Made by a program: the position numbers and the translations under genes
Notes under the pieces: model-generated
Told to the model about the DNA's origin: nothing
What the model saw: only the letters and a program-made list of their open reading frames with translations
Databases searched by the model: none
In this document: positions 17,565-26,820 of the stretch, piece after piece
Layout of the letters: each line of letters begins with the position of its first letter
Position numbering within the stretch: position 1 is the first letter of the stretch
Source: Nonomuraea africana
Lineage (GTDB): Bacteria; Actinomycetota; Actinomycetes; Streptosporangiales; Streptosporangiaceae
Direction: 5' to 3'
NCBI RefSeq assembly: GCF_014873535.1
Contig: NZ_JADBEF010000001.1
Location: forward strand, 5,208,001-5,272,000
DNA length: 64,000 bases

Positions 17565-18838
17565 GCAGCCAAGGTATCGGCGAGCAGGTCCAGGGTGAGC
17601 GCCGCACTCCAGGAGAAGTCCCTGCATCCCCTGCCGCTGCCGTCGAAGGGGTCGAAGCACTCGCGGAAGCCCGCCTGCCGGACCAGCCGCAGGGTGCCCG
17701 TGGTGAGCTGCTGCGCCAGGTGGGGCAGGTCGTGGATGGTGGCGGCGCGGCGCAGCAGCCAGTTGGTGTTGACCCACGACGGGCCGCGCCAGTAGCGGGT
17801 GCGGTCGAACTGCGGCGCCCTGATCTCGCAGCTGGGCACGGGATAGCCGGTCGCGCCCATGAAGCGGGCCGACTCGAGGATCTCCACCAGGGCGGTGACG
17901 ATGTCGCGGGGCAACTCGGGGTCGAGCAGCGGGCCGAAGGCGGCCACGGTGGTGACCGGGATGAGCCGGCCGGTGCGCAGGTCGCGGGCGTGGAAGCAGC
18001 CGTCCCACAGCCGGTCCATCAGCGCGGACCTGATCAGTGCGGCCTGCTCGACGTGGGGCGCGGGGTCGAAGCCCGCCACGGGGGCCAGCGCGGCCAGGGC
18101 CTGGCAGGAGGCCAGCCAGACGCCGTTGAACAGGGGGTCCTCGATCGCGAACGGATGCTCGTCGCGCAGGTACTCCGCCCGATATCCGGCGTCGCGGTAG
18201 CGCAGGGCGAGCCAGACGTAGCGGTCGTGGTCGCTGGCGGGATGGCGCTCGTCGAGGCCGGGGGTGCGGTAGCCGTACCTGATCTCGGGGAGGGCGGCCA
18301 GCGGCTCGTCCCACGCGGGGCTGTCGTCCATGCCCGACTCCCACGGGTGCACGATCGCGGCGAGCCCGCCGCCGCCCAGGTCGCGGGCGGTGGCGAGGTA
18401 GGCGTGCTGGGCGGCCAGCGCGGGGAAGACCCGCCGGACATACCCCACGTCGGCGGTGTGCCGCCACAGCCGCCACACCGCCAGCGCGTGCAGGGGCGGC
18501 GCGGTCAGTCCCGACGTGAGGATGGCCGAGGGGGCGGCGGGGTGCTCCGACGAGCGCCAGACCGACGGCCCGGGAAAGTACGCCTCGGAGGTGTGGAAGA
18601 CGATGTGCGGGATCATCCCGGTCGCCCACTGGCCCTCGAACAGGCCCTCCAGCTCGGCCATCGCCCTGGACGGCAGGCGCCTGGCCAGGCCGATGGCGAC
18701 GAAGACGGAGTCCCAGCTCCACTGGTGCGGGTAGAGACCCGGGGCGGGCACGGTGGCCGACCCCATCCAGTTCGACTCGAGCACGTGCATGGCCTCGCGC
18801 CCGAGCGCGGCGTCATCCACCGCGGGCCGCGCTTCCAT
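17561..18838 (-). CDS. GH63/MGH1-like glycoside hydrolase
   Basis: 425-residue (alpha/alpha)6-barrel protein without signal peptide. Motifs are SWDSVFVAIGLARRL (about 25-45), QWATGMIPHIVFH, the probable general acid in HPWESGMDDSPAWD (about 165), RYWRGPSWVNTNWLL (about 345) and FSWSAALTLDLL at the end. The set matches mannosylglycerate-hydrolase/glucosidase-like enzymes related to trehalase. Substrate unknown; cytosolic glucosyl- or mannosyl-glycerate or trehalose-like compounds are candidates. ATG 18838 is chosen because family homology begins just after it; a CATAGT box lies 6 to 11 bases upstream. Confidence 0.8.
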   Translation of the reverse strand: MEARPAVDDAALGREAMHVLESNWMGSATVPAPGLYPHQWSWDSVFVAIGLARRLPSRAMAELEGLFEGQWATGMIPHIVFHTSEAYFPGPSVWRSSEHPAAPSAILTSGLTAPPLHALAVWRLWRHTADVGYVRRVFPALAAQHAYLATARDLGGGGLAAIVHPWESGMDDSPAWDEPLAALPEIRYGYRTPGLDERHPASDHDRYVWLALRYRDAGYRAEYLRDEHPFAIEDPLFNGVWLASCQALAALAPVAGFDPAPHVEQAALIRSALMDRLWDGCFHARDLRTGRLIPVTTVAAFGPLLDPELPRDIVTALVEILESARFMGATGYPVPSCEIRAPQFDRTRYWRGPSWVNTNWLLRRAATIHDLPHLAQQLTTGTLRLVRQAGFRECFDPFDGSGRGCRDFSWSAALTLDLLADTLAA

Positions 18839-18876
18839 CTGCCCACTATGCGCCGGACTGTCCCTACCTGACCAGA

Positions 18877-19050
18877 CTAGGAGCGACTGCGGTCCTCCGA
18901 CTTGACCCACTTGGCGACGAACATCACCGCGAGGGCGACGCCGCCGATGATGAGTGCCCACTTCAGGAGCGTGAAGGCGAAGCCGAGGATCGGGCCGAGG
19001 AGCATGAGACCGACGATGACCAGAGCGACGATGAAGAGGATGCGTGCCAT
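18877..19050 (-). CDS. Small two-helix membrane protein, 57 residues
   Basis: Two adjacent hydrophobic helices (ILFIVALVIVGLMLLGPIL; LLKWALIIGGVALAVMFVA) with a short charged C-terminus. The ATG at 19050 is supported by a TAGCGT -10 box exactly 7 bases upstream, preferred over an in-frame GTG at 19059. Function unknown. Confidence 0.7.
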   Translation of the reverse strand: MARILFIVALVIVGLMLLGPILGFAFTLLKWALIIGGVALAVMFVAKWVKSEDRSRS

Positions 19051-19057
19051 GTCACCC

Positions 19058-19063
19058 ACGCTA
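19058..19063 (-). promoter_or_regulatory. -10 box TAGCGT, leaderless start
   Basis: Ends 7 bases before ATG 19050 on the minus strand. Confidence 0.55.
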
Positions 19064-19224
19064 GGGTCGCGGCGCTCGCGGCGACATGGTCTGAGCTCCG
19101 GATCAGGGAGAAGTCAGGGAGACCCTCTCAGGGTCAGGAACCTCCCTGGACATGTCCGACGTTGACCCGGTAAATGAGGGTTCGGGGGGTCACATTCGAC
19201 GTTCACATTTCGACGGGGGAGACG

Positions 19225-20430
19225 TTGACGCAACCAGCCGGGCCGCCGATGAGCCGCGAAGGCGCCGACCACGCGCTGCGCACCCGCGTCGAGGAGCGGG
19301 ACCGGATCTCCGGTGACCTGCTCGACCTCGAGTCGCACACCTCCTACCAGCTGCTCAAGACGACCGCGTTACGCGGGAAGACCCTCGCCAGGTGGACCGC
19401 CGCCCAGCAGGCCATGGCGCGGATGTGGTCGCTCTACGACGCCTACAGGATCGTGCTGCGCCAGGCAGAGGAGGTCAGGGCCCGCAGGGCCCGCCCCGGC
19501 CCGGCCGAGCTCGACGAGCTGACGTTCCTGCTCGCGGGCCCCTCCGTACGGCCGGCGGCCGAGGCCAGGCCCGTGGAGCAGCGCTCGTTACGCCCCGAGC
19601 AGGGCGAGGCGCTCAGCCTGGACGAGACCGTCGCGCAGATGGACCAGGCCTTCCGCACGGTGGGCAGCACGCTGACGGAGATCGACACCGCCTGGACCGC
19701 CCTGCTGCCCCGCCTCGAGCTGGCGGCGACCGCCCAGCGGCAGATCGCGCGGCTGACCGCCGCCCTCGGGGAGACCCCGTCAGGGACGGGGCACCAGGCC
19801 GAGCTCGACCGCCTCCGCTCCGCCGTCACCGCCGACCCCCTCGACGCCGCCTCGGCCGAGGCCGCCCTCGACAGACTCTGCGCCGCCCTCGACTCGCTGC
19901 TGGCCGACCTGACGCGCGCCGACGCCCTCAGACGCTCGTACGGCCCGCAGCACGCCGCTCTCCTCGAACTGGTCGACAAGGTCGGCGTCGCCGAGGCCGA
20001 GGCGCGCAGGACCCACACGGTGGTCGCCGCCAAGATCCTCTTACCTTCGTCCAGCCGGCCGCGCGCCGCCGCGGACCGCCTCTCCGGCGAGGCCGCCGCC
20101 CTGGACCCACCCACCGGCAGGCCGGGCCCCGGTTGGGTGGAGCGGGCCAGGCGCCTGGAGACGGTCGAGCGGGCGGCCGATGCGGCGCTGAACCGGGCCC
20201 GCGCCACGACCTCGGCGCTGCTGGGGCTGATGGCCCGCAGGGACGAGCTGCGCGGCCGGCTGCTGGCCACGCAGGCCAAGGCGGTCCGCGTCGGCCTGGC
20301 GGAGGATCCCGAGGCCACGGGGCGTTTCGCGCGGGCCAGACAGCTGCTGTGGACCGCCCCGTGCGACCTCAACCGGGCGGCGGAAGCGGTGGAGCACTAC
20401 CAGGACGCGATCCACGGAGGGCCCCGATGA
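19225..20430 (+). CDS. Coiled-coil protein opening the PknG-like signalling operon
   Basis: About 400 Ala/Arg/Glu/Leu-rich residues, mostly predicted helix (VEERDRISGDLLDLESH, QAMARMWSLYDAYRI, ARRLETVERAADAALNRAR). No membrane segment or known domain. The start is uncertain: TTG 19225 has GGGGGAG just upstream, while ATG 19174 and ATG 19249 are in frame. Its stop overlaps the kinase ATG (ATGA). By position it may be a scaffold or regulator of the kinase. The leader (19064-19224) contains a direct repeat CAGGGAGA and a GACCC/GGGTC hairpin. Confidence 0.75.
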   Translation: MTQPAGPPMSREGADHALRTRVEERDRISGDLLDLESHTSYQLLKTTALRGKTLARWTAAQQAMARMWSLYDAYRIVLRQAEEVRARRARPGPAELDELTFLLAGPSVRPAAEARPVEQRSLRPEQGEALSLDETVAQMDQAFRTVGSTLTEIDTAWTALLPRLELAATAQRQIARLTAALGETPSGTGHQAELDRLRSAVTADPLDAASAEAALDRLCAALDSLLADLTRADALRRSYGPQHAALLELVDKVGVAEAEARRTHTVVAAKILLPSSSRPRAAADRLSGEAAALDPPTGRPGPGWVERARRLETVERAADAALNRARATTSALLGLMARRDELRGRLLATQAKAVRVGLAEDPEATGRFARARQLLWTAPCDLNRAAEAVEHYQDAIHGGPR

Positions 20431-22637
20431 CGACGTGCACGCGGCAGGACTGCGCGGGAACGATAGAGGACGGCTACTGCGACCTGTGCGGTCACCCGGA
20501 GAGCCCGCCCGCCGCGGCCGCCACGACGGGCTCCGGCTCGCCGATCGGCGCCAGCGGCGCCGGCTACTCGGGTGGCGGCGGCTACTCGGGTGGCGCTGTT
20601 CATTCGGGTGGCGTGCCGAGCGGGATGATGACGGCTCCGAGCGGTTCCAGGCCGTCGTCCGGCCGGCGGTCGAGGGGAGTGCTCGGTCACGGCCTGGTGG
20701 ACGTGCCGCCGACGCCGTACCGCGACCCCGCCGACGCGATCATGGACAACCCCGAGGTCCCCGAGGACAAACGGGTCTGCTCCTCCTGCGGCAACCCGGT
20801 GGGCCGCAGCCGCGAGGGGGTGCCCGGCCGTACCGAGGGGTTCTGCCCGCACGACGGCACCCCCTACAGCTTCACCCCCAAGCTCGCGCCCGGCGCGCTG
20901 GTGGCGGGGCAGTACCGGGTGCTCGGCTGCCTGGCGCACGGCGGCCTCGGCTGGATCTACCTGGCCGCCGACGAGAACCTGGACGGCCGGTGGGTGGTGC
21001 TGAAGGGCCTGCTCAACGCCGCCGACACCGAGGCGCTGGCGGCGGCGGAGGCCGAGCGGAAGTTCCTCACCAGCGTCGACCACCCCAACATCGTCAAGAT
21101 CTTCAACTTCCAGCGCCACGAGGGCGCGGGCTACATCGTGATGGAGTACGTCGGCGGGCCGTCCCTGCAGGACCTGCTCAGGGAGCGATTGCGCGAGGGG
21201 CACGCGCTGCCGGTGCGCCAGACGATCGCCTACACGCTGGAGATCCTCAAGGCCTTCGACTATCTGCACGCGAACGGGCTGGTCTACTGCGACCTCAAAC
21301 CGGCCAACGTCATCCAGGTCGGACAGCAGCTCAAACTCATCGACCTGGGCGCGGTCCAGCGCATCGGGGCGGGTCTCGGCAGCTCCTACGTCACGGCCGG
21401 CTACCACGCGCCGGAGATCTCCACCCGTGGACCCTCGATCGCCTCCGACCTCTACACGGTCGCGCGGACGCTGGCCGTGCTGAGCCATCCGTTCAGCCCG
21501 GCGCGCGGCGGCGTGGAGCAGCCGCTGCCAGGACTCGAGGCGTGGGGCAACGAGTCCTTCCACCGCTTCCTCCTGCGCGCGACCGACCCCGATCCGGACC
21601 GGCGCTTCGCCGACGCGGCGGAGATGGCCGAGCAGCTCACCGGGGTGCTGCGGGAGATCAGGGCGGCCGAGGACGGCGTGCCGTACCCGGGACAGTCGGG
21701 TGTCTTCGGGCCCGAGCGGGTCGCGGAGGGCGTCACGGAGGTGTTCGAGCCGCTGGACCCCGCGGCGGCGGTGGCGGCGCTGCCCGTCCCGCTGATGGAC
21801 CCCGCGGATCCCTCCGCGGGCCTGCTCTCCGGGCTGATCGCGCGCGATCCGCAGGACCTGCTGGCCGCCGTGGCGGCGCTGCCGGTCACCACGGAGACGC
21901 TGCTGACCAGGGCGAGGGTGGCGGCCGAGCACGATCTCGGCGAGAGCGCGCTGGAGGAGGCCGACCGCGAGCTGCCGGGCGAGTGGCGGGTGACCTGGTA
22001 CCGGGCGGTGCGGGCGCTGGCCACGGGCAAGCCCGATCAGGCACTGTTCGACCGGTGCTTCAGCCTGCTGCCCGGCGAGCCCGCGGTGAAGCTGGCGCTG
22101 GGGTTCGCCCACGAGCTCGCGGGCGACCACGCGGCGGCGGCCCGCTGGTACCAGACGGTGTGGCGGACCGACCAGAGCTACGTCAGCGCCGCGTTCGGGC
22201 TGGCCAGGACCCGCCTGACGGCGGGCGACCACCAGGGCGCGGCCGCCGCGCTCGACCAGGTGCCCGCCTCCGCGAGCCAGCACGTGGCCGCGCAGCTGGC
22301 GCTGGTCGCGGTGACCGCGAGGCGTCCTGTGGCCGAGGTCGGGCCCGAGGAGCTGGTGGCCGCGGGCGAGCGCCTCGACCGGCTCAACCGGGTGGACGGC
22401 AGGCGGCGCGGCGAGCTCTCCGCCGAACTGCTGGAGGCCGCCCTGGAATGGATCGCGGCGCAGCCCGCATCGCCCTCCCCCTCCACCGTCGTGCTCGGCG
22501 CGCCGCTCACCGGCCGCGGGGTCCGGACCAGGCTGGAGTCGGTCTACAGAGAGCTGGCCAGGGCCGCGCCCACCAGAGCGGAACGGCACGCGCTCGTCGA
22601 CCGCGCCAACGCGGTCCGGCCGAGGACGTGGCTGTGA
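20427..22637 (+). CDS. pknG: PknG-like serine/threonine protein kinase with zinc ribbon, rubredoxin-like and TPR domains
   Basis: 736 residues. Order: zinc ribbon 4-22 (CTRQDC, CDLC), Gly/Ser linker 31-82, rubredoxin-like 118-144, kinase about 160-410, TPR about 430-736. The kinase has the Gly loop AHGGLGWIYLA, Lys193 (VVLKGL), the catalytic loop LVYCDLKPANV with Asp289, and DLG 306-308. In mycobacterial PknG, which controls glutamate metabolism through FHA protein GarA, the rubredoxin has two CxxC pairs. Here the second pair is Cys140-P-H-Asp143, so one ligand is replaced. The N-terminal ribbon and Gly-rich linker are extra. It is coupled by overlaps to both neighbours. Confidence 0.92.
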   Translation: MTTCTRQDCAGTIEDGYCDLCGHPESPPAAAATTGSGSPIGASGAGYSGGGGYSGGAVHSGGVPSGMMTAPSGSRPSSGRRSRGVLGHGLVDVPPTPYRDPADAIMDNPEVPEDKRVCSSCGNPVGRSREGVPGRTEGFCPHDGTPYSFTPKLAPGALVAGQYRVLGCLAHGGLGWIYLAADENLDGRWVVLKGLLNAADTEALAAAEAERKFLTSVDHPNIVKIFNFQRHEGAGYIVMEYVGGPSLQDLLRERLREGHALPVRQTIAYTLEILKAFDYLHANGLVYCDLKPANVIQVGQQLKLIDLGAVQRIGAGLGSSYVTAGYHAPEISTRGPSIASDLYTVARTLAVLSHPFSPARGGVEQPLPGLEAWGNESFHRFLLRATDPDPDRRFADAAEMAEQLTGVLREIRAAEDGVPYPGQSGVFGPERVAEGVTEVFEPLDPAAAVAALPVPLMDPADPSAGLLSGLIARDPQDLLAAVAALPVTTETLLTRARVAAEHDLGESALEEADRELPGEWRVTWYRAVRALATGKPDQALFDRCFSLLPGEPAVKLALGFAHELAGDHAAAARWYQTVWRTDQSYVSAAFGLARTRLTAGDHQGAAAALDQVPASASQHVAAQLALVAVTARRPVAEVGPEELVAAGERLDRLNRVDGRRRGELSAELLEAALEWIAAQPASPSPSTVVLGAPLTGRGVRTRLESVYRELARAAPTRAERHALVDRANAVRPRTWL

Positions 22638-23476
22638 ACTGCCCGGCGTGCGCGGCGCCCGTCCTGCCCGGCCACGCCTTCTGCGAGCAGTGCGGCATCC
22701 GTCTGGAGGGCTTACCCCCCTGTACGGCCTGCGGCGGCGCCTTCGAGGAGGGCTATTGCGCCCAGTGCGGCCGGCGCGCGCCCGCCGCCTCCGACCACGT
22801 CGAGCTCGTCCTCGACTCCGGCTCGGCCGGGGCCAGCGACAGGGGCCTGCGGCACACCCACAACCAGGACGCGATGGCGCTCGGCGAGGCCGAAGGGCTC
22901 CAGCTGGCGGTGGTCTGCGACGGCGTGACGCAGTCGCCGCGCCCCGAGACCGCCTCGACGCTGGCCGCGCAGACCGGCGTGACGATCCTGGCCGAGGAGC
23001 TCAAGGCGGGCTCCACCCAGGAGAGCGCCACCAGGGCCGCCTGCGCCCGGGCCGCCCTGGCCGTCGCCGCCCTCGCCACCTCCCTCGACGACGCCCCGGC
23101 CTGCACCTACGTGTCGGCGGTGGCCGGGCCCGATCTGGTCACGGTCGGCTGGGTCGGGGACAGCCGCGCCTACTGGCTGCCCGACGACGGGCCCGCCGTC
23201 CTGCTGACCGACGACGACGTCGCCTCGGCCGGCGTGCTCACCGCCTGGCTGGGCGCCGACGCCAGGGACGCGGGGTGCAGGGCGCTGAGCTTCGTGCCCG
23301 ACTCCCCTGGGCTGCTCATGGTGTGCACCGACGGGCTGTGGGGCTACCTCGACGAACCCGTCTCCTTCCGCGCCGCCGTCCCCCTGGAGGGGACGCGGGC
23401 GCTGGTCGAACACGCGCTCGCCTCGGGCGGACGCGACAACGTCACTGTCGTACTGATACCGGTCAGGAGAGCGTGA
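22634..23476 (+). CDS. PP2C-type protein phosphatase with tandem zinc ribbons
   Basis: 280 residues. Four CxxC pairs in the first 46 residues (CPAC, CEQC, CTAC, CAQC) form two zinc ribbons. A PP2C domain follows with HTHNQDAMALG, VVCDGVTQSP, VGWVGDSRAYW, VCTDGLWGY and GGRDNVTVVLIPV, which supply the metal-binding Asp residues. It probably removes phosphate from proteins phosphorylated by the adjacent kinase. The GTG start overlaps the kinase stop, and the stop overlaps the next ATG. Confidence 0.9.
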   Translation: MNCPACAAPVLPGHAFCEQCGIRLEGLPPCTACGGAFEEGYCAQCGRRAPAASDHVELVLDSGSAGASDRGLRHTHNQDAMALGEAEGLQLAVVCDGVTQSPRPETASTLAAQTGVTILAEELKAGSTQESATRAACARAALAVAALATSLDDAPACTYVSAVAGPDLVTVGWVGDSRAYWLPDDGPAVLLTDDDVASAGVLTAWLGADARDAGCRALSFVPDSPGLLMVCTDGLWGYLDEPVSFRAAVPLEGTRALVEHALASGGRDNVTVVLIPVRRA

Positions 23477-24738
23477 TGAGTGATTTCACCCTGCAGGTGG
23501 ACCAGCACAAGTACCTGCCGCTCGGGGGCAGGGAGGTGCACGCCATCCTCACGGTCACGGGCACGGTCGCGCAGGCGCCGCCCACGGAGGCCGCCGAAGT
23601 GATCATCATTGACACGTCGGGGTCGATGACCGGTGGCAAGATCAGGGAGGCCAGGCAGGCGGCGAAGGCCGCCGTGGACGCCCTGCGCGACGGCGTGGAG
23701 TTCGCGGTGATCTCGGGTGACACCTCGGCGCGCATGGTCTATCCGAGGGGACGGAAGCTGGCCAAGGCCGGCCAGAGCACCAGGGACAATGCCAAGAAGG
23801 CCATCGACACCCTCGACGCCAACGGCGGCACCTCGATCGGACAGTGGCTCCTGCTGGCCTGCGACCTGCTGGAGAGCAGGCCGGGCGCGATCAGGCACGC
23901 GTTGCTCATGACGGACGGCCAGAACAACGAGGGCGAGGAGGCGTTCGCCAGGGCGCTCAAGCAGTGCGAGGGCAGGTTCGTCTGCGACAGCCTCGGCGTC
24001 GGCGACGACTGGGTGCCCGACGAACTGCGCAAGGTCTCGAACGCGCTGCTCGGCGCCTTCGACTTCGTGCGCGACCAGAAGGACCTGGCGGAGTTCTTCA
24101 CCAGGATCACCGAGGCGTCGATGGGCAAGACCGTCGCCGAGCTGGCGCTGCGGGTGTGGATCCCGAAGGACGCCACGCTGAAGTACATCAGGCAGGTCTC
24201 CCCCACCCTGCTCGACCTGAGCGGCAAGCGCACCCCGGTCAACCCGCTGACGGGCGACTATCCGACGGGGTCGTGGGGCGCCGAGGAGCGGGAGTACCAC
24301 CTGTGCGTCGAGGTGCCGCCCGCCGCGCCGGGCCAGGAGATCAGAGCGGCGTGGATCAAGCTCGTCCGCCCGGACACCGGCGACGTCCACGCCAGCGGCA
24401 ACGTCCTGGCGCACTGGACCGAAGATCTCGCTCTCTCGACGCGCATCAACAGGAAGGTCGCGCACTACACCGGGCAGGCCGAGCTGCACGAGCTGATCCA
24501 GGAGGGGCTGAGCGCGAGGGCGGCGGGTGACACGGCGACGGCGACCGCGCGTCTGGCCAAGGCGAAACAGCTGGCGGACTCCTCGGGGCGGGAGGACACG
24601 GCCCGGCTGCTGGCGAAGGTGGTGGAGATCGATCCGGGCACCGGCACGGCGCGGCTGCGCAGGCATGTCGAGAAGGCGGACGAGATCGAGCTGGACACCG
24701 GGTCCACGCGGACGAGCCAGCTCCGTCAGGAGGGCTGA
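23476..24738 (+). CDS. von Willebrand factor A domain protein
   Basis: 420 residues, no signal peptide. The VWA domain (about 40-215) has an intact MIDAS: Asp46-T-Ser48-G-Ser50 in IIIDTSGSMTGGK, the middle Thr in NGGTSIGQW and the distal LLMTDGQNN. The C-terminal half has beta-rich segments and a helical end (LHELIQEGLSARAAGDTATA). This resembles tellurite-resistance/stress VWA proteins that scaffold metal-dependent complexes. Start and stop are 1 base overlapped and 1 base apart from its neighbours. Confidence 0.88.
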   Translation: MSDFTLQVDQHKYLPLGGREVHAILTVTGTVAQAPPTEAAEVIIIDTSGSMTGGKIREARQAAKAAVDALRDGVEFAVISGDTSARMVYPRGRKLAKAGQSTRDNAKKAIDTLDANGGTSIGQWLLLACDLLESRPGAIRHALLMTDGQNNEGEEAFARALKQCEGRFVCDSLGVGDDWVPDELRKVSNALLGAFDFVRDQKDLAEFFTRITEASMGKTVAELALRVWIPKDATLKYIRQVSPTLLDLSGKRTPVNPLTGDYPTGSWGAEEREYHLCVEVPPAAPGQEIRAAWIKLVRPDTGDVHASGNVLAHWTEDLALSTRINRKVAHYTGQAELHELIQEGLSARAAGDTATATARLAKAKQLADSSGREDTARLLAKVVEIDPGTGTARLRRHVEKADEIELDTGSTRTSQLRQEG

Positions 24739-24739
24739 C

Positions 24740-25531
24740 ATGACGCTGACGTGCCCTCAGGGGCATTCGTCGGGGGACGCCGAGTACTGCGACGTATGCG
24801 GCACCCCGATGCCCACTCCCCCACCCCAAGCCGCCACCCCCGGCTCACCCGGCAACCCCGGATCTCCCCCCGGGCCCCTGGCCTCCTCCCCCGAAGCACC
24901 CGGCTCGCTCTCCGGCCCTTCCACCTCCTCTCCTGGAGCGCCTGGCATCCCCGGCTCCTCCGCGGCTTCCGTCTCGCCGGGATCTGCGGCCGGCTCAGCC
25001 GAGACCTCCGCTGGGGCTGCTGGAACCCCCGATGTGTGCCCGATCTGCCAGACCCCCAGGAGCGGGCGGTTCTGCGAGATCGACGGGCACGACTTCGAGG
25101 CCCCTCCGCTGGATCCCGTCGCCCCGCCCCTGTGGGAGGCCGTGGTCGAGGCCGACCGTGTCCACTTCGACGAGGTCATCGCCCAGGAGGGCCCCGACGC
25201 CGGCACCGTGGTCTTCCCTCCCTACTGCCCCGAGCGCTCCTTCCCCCTGGTCGGACGGCAGGTGCGGATCGGCCGCCGCAGCAGGTCCCGCAACTCCTTC
25301 CCCGAGATCGACCTGGGTGAGCCGCCCGCCGATCCGGGGATCTCGCACCTGCACGCCGTCCTCATGGCTCAGCGGGACGGCACGTGGACGCTCGTCGACC
25401 CGGGCTCGGCCAACGGCACCATGGTCAACGGCAAGCCGCTCCAGATGAACGTCCCTGTGCCGGTCGGCGAAGGCGACCGCATCCACCTCGGCGCCTGGAC
25501 GCTCATCACGCTGCGCCGGAGCGCGCCATGA
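24740..25531 (+). CDS. FHA-domain protein with zinc ribbons
   Basis: 263 residues: zinc-ribbon-like start (CPQGHSSGDAEYCDVCG), a Pro/Ser/Gly-rich linker of about 70 residues, a second metal-binding segment (CPICQTPRSGRFCEIDG, 96-112) and a C-terminal FHA domain (about 165-263) with RQVRIGRRS, ISHLHAVL and GSANGTMVNG. FHA domains read phosphothreonine, so this is a likely partner or substrate of the operon kinase, in the role GarA plays for mycobacterial PknG. ATG 24740 lies 1 base after the preceding stop. Confidence 0.9.
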   Translation: MTLTCPQGHSSGDAEYCDVCGTPMPTPPPQAATPGSPGNPGSPPGPLASSPEAPGSLSGPSTSSPGAPGIPGSSAASVSPGSAAGSAETSAGAAGTPDVCPICQTPRSGRFCEIDGHDFEAPPLDPVAPPLWEAVVEADRVHFDEVIAQEGPDAGTVVFPPYCPERSFPLVGRQVRIGRRSRSRNSFPEIDLGEPPADPGISHLHAVLMAQRDGTWTLVDPGSANGTMVNGKPLQMNVPVPVGEGDRIHLGAWTLITLRRSAP

Positions 25532-26820
25532 TGTTCCTGGCCCGCCGTACGGTGCCGGGTCGGATCAAGGTGATCTCCTCGGTCACCGTCGCCGCCCTCG
25601 GCCTGCTCTTCGCCACCCTCGCGTACGGCACCGCCGCCGCCCGCGAAGGGCTGCGGGTGATCGGCCACGACGCGGGACCGCAGGTGGTCGCGACGGCCGG
25701 GCTGTATCTCGGGTTGAGCGACATGGACGCCCAGGTCGCCAACGCGCTGCTGCTCGGCGACCGGCGGCAGGACGCCCTGGCCCGCTACGAGCGGCGGCGC
25801 GCCGAGGTGGGGAGCGCGCTCCTGCAGGCGCACACCCTCGCGGGAGCCGACGCCGCCGAGCGCCGCACGATCGCCTCCGTCCTCGAGGGACTCGGCCGCT
25901 ACGAACGCCTGGCCGCCGAGGCCCTGCTCCTCAGCACTCTCGACACCTCCGGCTCCCCCGAGTCCGGCGACAGGGCGCTGGCCACCTATCGCCAGGCGAC
26001 GGATCTCATGACCCGCGAACTGCTCCCCCAGGCGTACAACCTCACGCTGGAGAGCGGCACCATCGTCAGGCACGCCTACGAGGAGGGCCACTCCACCGTC
26101 GTCACCGTACGGCTGATCGCCCTGCTCTGCGGCGCGCTGGCGCTGGGCTGCCTGGTCTGGCTGCAGATCTTTCTGGCCCGCAGGTTCCGCAGGGTCTTCG
26201 GCCTCGCCCTCATGGCCGCCTCCCTCGCCACGGCGGCGTGCGGCATCGCCGGGGCGGTCATCATGGAGCGCGAGGCGGCATCGCTCGCCACCGCCAAGCG
26301 CGACAGCTTCGACTCGGTGCTCACCCTGGCCAGGGCCCGGGCGATCAGCAACAGCCTGCACGCCGACCAGAGCCGCTACCTGCTCGACGGCGTCCGCGCC
26401 GACACCTACCAGCACACCTTCTTCGACAAGTCGCAGTCGCTGGTCTATGTCACGGCCAAGAACCTGCCCGACTACCAGCGCGCCGTCGTCTCCCTCAAGG
26501 ACGGCCGCTTCCTCGGCATGCTGGAGGGCCGGGACGTCACGACCGCCTGGCAGCGGTTCCAGCAGTCCGACCGGTCGCTACGCGCCCAGTCGGGCGCGTC
26601 GGCGATCGCCACGCTGACGGGTCCGGTGCGCTCGGCCTTCGACGCCTATGACGCCACCCTCGTACGGCTGGCGGACCAGCACCGCGCCACCTTCGCCAGG
26701 GCCATCGCGGACGGGGAGGGCGGGCTGAGCGGCCTGTGGACGCTGATCCCCGCGGGGATCGCCGTCATCGCGGGCGGCGTGCTGGCCGGGGTGTGGCCGC
26801 GGCTGAAGGAGTACCGATGA
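25528..26820 (+). CDS. glnX: GlnX-like sensory membrane protein
   Basis: 430 residues with about four membrane helices (near 15-35, 187-207, 215-240 and 402-424). They enclose two extracytoplasmic helical domains (GLYLGLSDMDAQVANALLLG; AISNSLHADQSRYLLDG) that look like four-helix-bundle sensor domains. Position between an FHA protein and a GlnH-like lipoprotein matches GlnX, which in mycobacteria relays amino-acid binding by GlnH to PknG. The ATG overlaps the FHA stop (ATGA). Confidence 0.8.
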   Translation: MMFLARRTVPGRIKVISSVTVAALGLLFATLAYGTAAAREGLRVIGHDAGPQVVATAGLYLGLSDMDAQVANALLLGDRRQDALARYERRRAEVGSALLQAHTLAGADAAERRTIASVLEGLGRYERLAAEALLLSTLDTSGSPESGDRALATYRQATDLMTRELLPQAYNLTLESGTIVRHAYEEGHSTVVTVRLIALLCGALALGCLVWLQIFLARRFRRVFGLALMAASLATAACGIAGAVIMEREAASLATAKRDSFDSVLTLARARAISNSLHADQSRYLLDGVRADTYQHTFFDKSQSLVYVTAKNLPDYQRAVVSLKDGRFLGMLEGRDVTTAWQRFQQSDRSLRAQSGASAIATLTGPVRSAFDAYDATLVRLADQHRATFARAIADGEGGLSGLWTLIPAGIAVIAGGVLAGVWPRLKEYR

